From Chaetoderma sp. LZ-2023a (lineage: Eukaryota; Mollusca; Caudofoveata; Chaetodermatida; Chaetodermatidae), in NCBI GenBank assembly GCA_034401795.1, contig CM067366.1, forward strand, positions 75,336,129-75,400,128: a stretch of 64,000 bases of DNA. Reading direction: 5' to 3'. Below are positions 59,901 through 64,000 of this stretch, piece by piece (the stretch's first letter is position 1; each line of letters starts with the position of its first letter). The notes under the pieces are model-generated. The model ran no database searches, had not been told where the DNA came from, and saw nothing but the letters and a program-made list of their open reading frames with translations. A program made the translations under genes and the position numbers.

Positions 59901-62900
59901 AGCCTAGACTTTTAACTGACACTACTAGCACTGTAGTTTTGACTTCTACCCTAGAGCGAGTATACTAGCCTACTAACCCAGACCGCCAGTCTAGATTTCT
60001 ACCCTACTCTACTAGCTTAGATTTTTATCCTAGTCATCTAACAATAGTCTTGTGTATTGACCTAGGCTAGTAGCCTAGGCTTCTAGCATAGTTTACTAGT
60101 TTAGACCTCTAGCTTTGACTTTTAGCATATGCTACAGCCTTGACTTCTACCCAGGTTTTCTACTAGCATATACTTCTAGCCTAGTCTGCCAGCCTATACT
60201 TCTACCCTATACATAATTACATATGTCACACTATTAGAATACAAGCCTAGACAAATAGTGTAGTTTATAGCCTAGAATTCTAGCCGAATATACTAGCCTT
60301 GCTAGCCTAGACCTATCTTGTCTACTAGGTTAGACTACTAGCCTAGATGTATAGAATAGTTTTCTGCAATAGGCATCTAGCCTTGACTTCCCGCCTAGTC
60401 TACTAGCCTGCTATCCTAGACTTCTAGCCTAGTATATTAGCATAGTCTTCTATCCTAGTCTACTAGCCTACTAATCTAGACTTCTCTACGAAGTGCTAGC
60501 TGAGACTTAGCCAGGCCTATTATTATATGCTTCTAGCCGAGGCATTTACATAGTTTACTAGCCTAGTAGCCTAGACTTCTAGACGAGTCTACTAGTTTAG
60601 ACTTCTACCCTAGAATGTTTAGCTTAGTCTACAGCATTGTCCTCTACCCAGATAGTATACAAGCCTGGACTTTTAGCCTAGTCCCATGGCCATTCTGGCT
60701 TAGATTTCTAGCATTATTAGCTATTATCATATGCTTCTCGCCTATTCTTCTATCCTTCTATCCAAGACTTCTAGTGTAGCCTATAAACTTCTATTCCAGC
60801 CTAGTCTACTAGCGTACTAGCCTAGTCGTGTAGCCTATTCTTCTAGCCTGCTAGCCTAGTCTACTAGCCTGGTCTGCTTGCCTAGTTTACTATTTTTAAC
60901 TTAGGCCACTGGCCTACTAACCAAGATTTCTGGCCTACTCTACTAGGCCACTAGCCTAGAGTGCTAGCCTTCTCTACTAGACTAAACTACTCTATTTGCC
61001 TAAATCTTTAAGCCTTTAACCTAGTCAACTAGCCGAGACATCTAATCTGTTCTTCTAGACTTTTACCATCCTATTATCCCATGACCCTAGAGTTCTAGAA
61101 GTGTAGACACATATACCAGCCCAATAAAATTGAATACTAGCCTAGTCGGCTAGCCTGAGAGCAGTTTCTTCTATCTTAGATGTTTAATCTATTCCACTAG
61201 CCTAGTCAGCTAGTTTAGAATTCTAACCTAGACATAGTCTAGTTCGCAACATAGCTTTCTGCACAGGTAGTCTACTAGCTAAACAGCTATCCAAGTCGAT
61301 TAGCCACGCCATTCTAGACTTCCAGCTTAGCTGTCTATCCAGGACGGCTAGGCTAGTCTACAAGCCTTGATTCCTAGTGTTCTATACTAGCCTACTTGCC
61401 TAAATTTTAATCCTAGATATTTAGCTGAGTCTAATAGCACACTAGTCTGGACTGCTACCCTGGAGTTCTAACCTAGTAGCCCACTAACATATACTTCCAG
61501 TCTAGACTTCTACCCTAATCTACTAGTTAGATTTCTATTCTAGACACCTAGCTGAATCTACTAAGCCACTAGTCTTGTCTACTAGCCTAGATATCTAACA
61601 TCGTTTACTAACCTACTAGCCTAGATTTTTAGCCTGTTCTACCAGACTTCAACCAGTCCATTATCCTTCTAACATAGCTTCGAATTCTAGCCATGTCTAC
61701 TAGCCTACTAACCAAGACTCCGAGCCCAGTCCATTAGCCTATATTTCTAGCTTTGTCTTACAGCCCAGTCTACTAGCCAACTAGCATAGACTTCTAGCTT
61801 AATCTACACACTAGACTTAAAGCATAATCTACTACCCATGCTAGCCTAGACTTCTAGCCTAGTCCGCTAGCCTATACTTATAACCTATCAGCCTAGGCTT
61901 CTAGCATATTCTACTCGCCTATTAGACTAGACTAGTCCTCTTGCCTACTTTGCTTGGTCAGATTTATAACCTAGGCTACTGGCCTACTAGCCAAAGTTTC
62001 TGGCCTAGTCTACTAGCCAACTAGCCTATCATCCTACTAGCCATCTCTACTAAGCTTGTACCAGTCTTCTAGCCAAGAAGCCTAGAGTTCTAGTTCATCC
62101 GGAATTCTAACTGAATTTACTAGCCCACTAATCTAGGGTTCTAGCCTAGAATTATAACCTATTCTACTCTACTAGCCTTCAACCCTATGATTATAGCATA
62201 GACTTCTACCATAGTCTACTAGCCTAGACATTTGAAACTCTAGCCAAGTCTACTAGTCTAATAAATTTTACTGCTAGCGTAGATCCTAGTCTAATCACAT
62301 TAGCATATCTAGCATATCCTTTTGTCCTTGATGTTTACCGTACTCTACTAGCCTAGACTTCTAGCCTAGTCTACTAGTTTAGAATACAAGCCTAGACTTA
62401 AGGACGTGTTTAGAACATAGACCTCTACACAGGTAGGCTTCTAGCCTAGACATCTAGCTGAATCTACTAGCCCATTGCTCTGGACGGTAACCTTAGAGTT
62501 CTAGCACAGTATACTAGCCTACTAACCTAGACTTCGTGTCTAGACTGCTACCATACTCAGAGTGCTAGCTTAGACACCTAGATTAATATGCTAGGTCACT
62601 AGCCTAGTCTATTAGCGTTGTTTACTAGCCTAGATTTCCACATAGTCTCCTAGCCTAGACCTATAGCCTAGTCTGAGATCCTAGTCTACTAGCCTTGAAT
62701 TATAACTTAGTCTACGAGCCTACTAGCCTAGATTTCTAACCGGCTCTACTAGTCTTCTCCCACTACATTCGCCATCTAATCTAAAGTGCTAGTTAGCCTA
62801 GAATTCTGGACTAGATCTAATAGCCAACTAACCTCGCCTTGTAGCCTAGATCTCTAGCATAGTATCCTTGTCTGCTAGCCTATGCTTTTAACTTAGCATT

Positions 62901-64000
62901 TAGTTTAGTTTACTAGTCTAGTAGTTTAGAGTGCTAGACTATATTAGTTTAGACTTCTAGCGTACACATTTAGTATAGGCTACAACCTTGACTTCCACAC
63001 ATGTTGTCTACTAGCTTATACTTCTAGCCTAGTCTGGTAGCTTATGATTCTACCCCAGTCGTATAGCCCAGTCTACTAGCACATACCTATAGCCTAGTCT
63101 ACAGCCTAGACTAATTGCAAAATCTACTAGCCATGCTGACCTAGAATTCTAGCCTATACATATAACATCGACTTCTTGATTAGTCTATTGGCCTACTTGC
63201 CTAGACCTCTATCTTATTATGCTAACCTACTAGCCCATTCTTCTATCATAGTCTACTATCTTTGCCTTTTGCCTATTCTACTCGCCTAGACCTCTAGCAT
63301 AGTCTACTTGATAGCCTGCTAGCATAGATTTCTAGCATCGTCTACTAGCCTACTAGTCTAGAAGACTTCGAGCCTACTCTTCCAGACTTCTACCAGTCTA
63401 GTAGCCTATAGTTCAAGGTAGCCTATAATTCTAGCCTATTAACCTAGACTTCTAGCCGAGACCTCTAACCAAACCGACTAGCATATGCGTCTACCTAAGA
63501 CATTTACCCTATCCTACTAACATAGTAGTCTGGACTTCTAGACTGGTTTAGTCTTCTAGCCTAGATGTTTAGACTAATCTACAGCCGTGTCTTATCCAAG
63601 CAATCTACTAACCTAGTCTTAGCCTATTCTACTATCCTACATACTTAGACTACTAGCCTAGCCTTCTAAGATAGTCTTTGCCTACTGGACCAGATTTACA
63701 CCCACGACTCTAGCTTAGACTTCTAACCTAGTCTACTAGCCCACTAGCCTAGACGTCTAGCCTTGTCTGCTTTCATATGCTTCTAACCTAGACATCTAGT
63801 CTACAACATAGACTTCTACCCAGGTAGTCTGCTAGCCTGGGTTACTAACCTTCTAGCCTAGACTTCAAGCCTATACTACTAGCCTTGACTTCTGGCTTCA
63901 TCTACTAGTGTAGACCTCTAGCACGTCTGTTATCCTTTACTCATCGCCCATACTTCTACCATAGTCTCCTAGCCTAGACGTCTAGCCTATTACACTTGAC
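53998..64000. repeat. 10-kb CTAG-rich degenerate array (runs off the window)
   Basis: The whole stretch is built from CTACTAGCC, CTAGACTTCTAGCC and CTAGTCTACTAG words with a basic spacing near 10-13 and 20-30 bp. Superimposed is a longer phrase, GACTTCTACCCAGGTAGTCT followed by ACTAGC, seen in good or decayed form many times (54298, 55430, 57190, 57970, 58810, 60145, 61262, 62420, 62990, 63810), at intervals of a few hundred bp. No coding potential. The array is still running at the window edge. Confidence 0.95.

Overview
This window looks like a repeat-dense intergenic or heterochromatic stretch of a metazoan nuclear genome, most likely a marine invertebrate. The inference of a lophotrochozoan such as a mollusc is weak and rests only on the style of the repeats. 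I find no convincing intact host gene. What can be read is a set of decayed transposable elements of at least six kinds (DIRS-like, hAT, Polinton/Maverick-like, Ty3/gypsy, non-LTR, foldback), two very large tandem arrays, several smaller tandem arrays and long simple repeats. Between them are AT-rich stretches with little to read.

Layout. 1-5747: a minus-strand DIRS-like retrotransposon relic, with a 1218-bp segment repeated in direct orientation at both ends. 5986-7335: degenerate 140-240 bp tandem units rich in AGGTCA half-sites. 7345-22555: a satellite of about 100 monomers of roughly 151 bp, each with a CAAGATGGCC / GGCCATCTTG dyad and organised into higher-order blocks (706 and 1612 bp periods). 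22556-24790: mostly unique sequence with one promoter-like spot. 24792-25116: (CT)n then (TA)n. 25279-33735: a foldback element made of two long inverted arms, interrupted in its right arm by a complete 3712-bp hAT transposon (28521-32232) with 8-bp target duplications. The homologous place in the left arm is an uninterrupted site. 33742-35341: relic of a Polinton/Maverick-type DNA polymerase B and a SAP-like ORF. 35350-36300: three GC-rich minisatellites. 36480-41914: a 3'-truncated Ty3/gypsy element (LTR end, tRNA-Leu-like primer site, gag with a helix-hairpin-helix, protease, RT, RNase H, no integrase).

41915-53000 is AT-rich with small inverted repeats, hairpin families, a possible 3.2-kb element with GACCGC-iterated ends, (TA)n at 46641-46823, and two tandem families (about 49970-50620 and 51590-52540). 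53040-53764 is a non-LTR retrotransposon fragment containing the YADD motif. From 53998 to the end of the window runs a 10-kb CTAG-rich degenerate array whose vocabulary resembles the inner part of the foldback arms.

How parts relate. The nesting gives a relative history: the foldback arms existed before the hAT inserted. The foldback now abuts a truncated Polinton polymerase. The hAT itself carries near-perfect short hairpins whose relatives recur at 44.3, 44.5 and 48.9 kb. All coding relics carry nonsense codons, frameshifts or deletions, so none is likely to be active.
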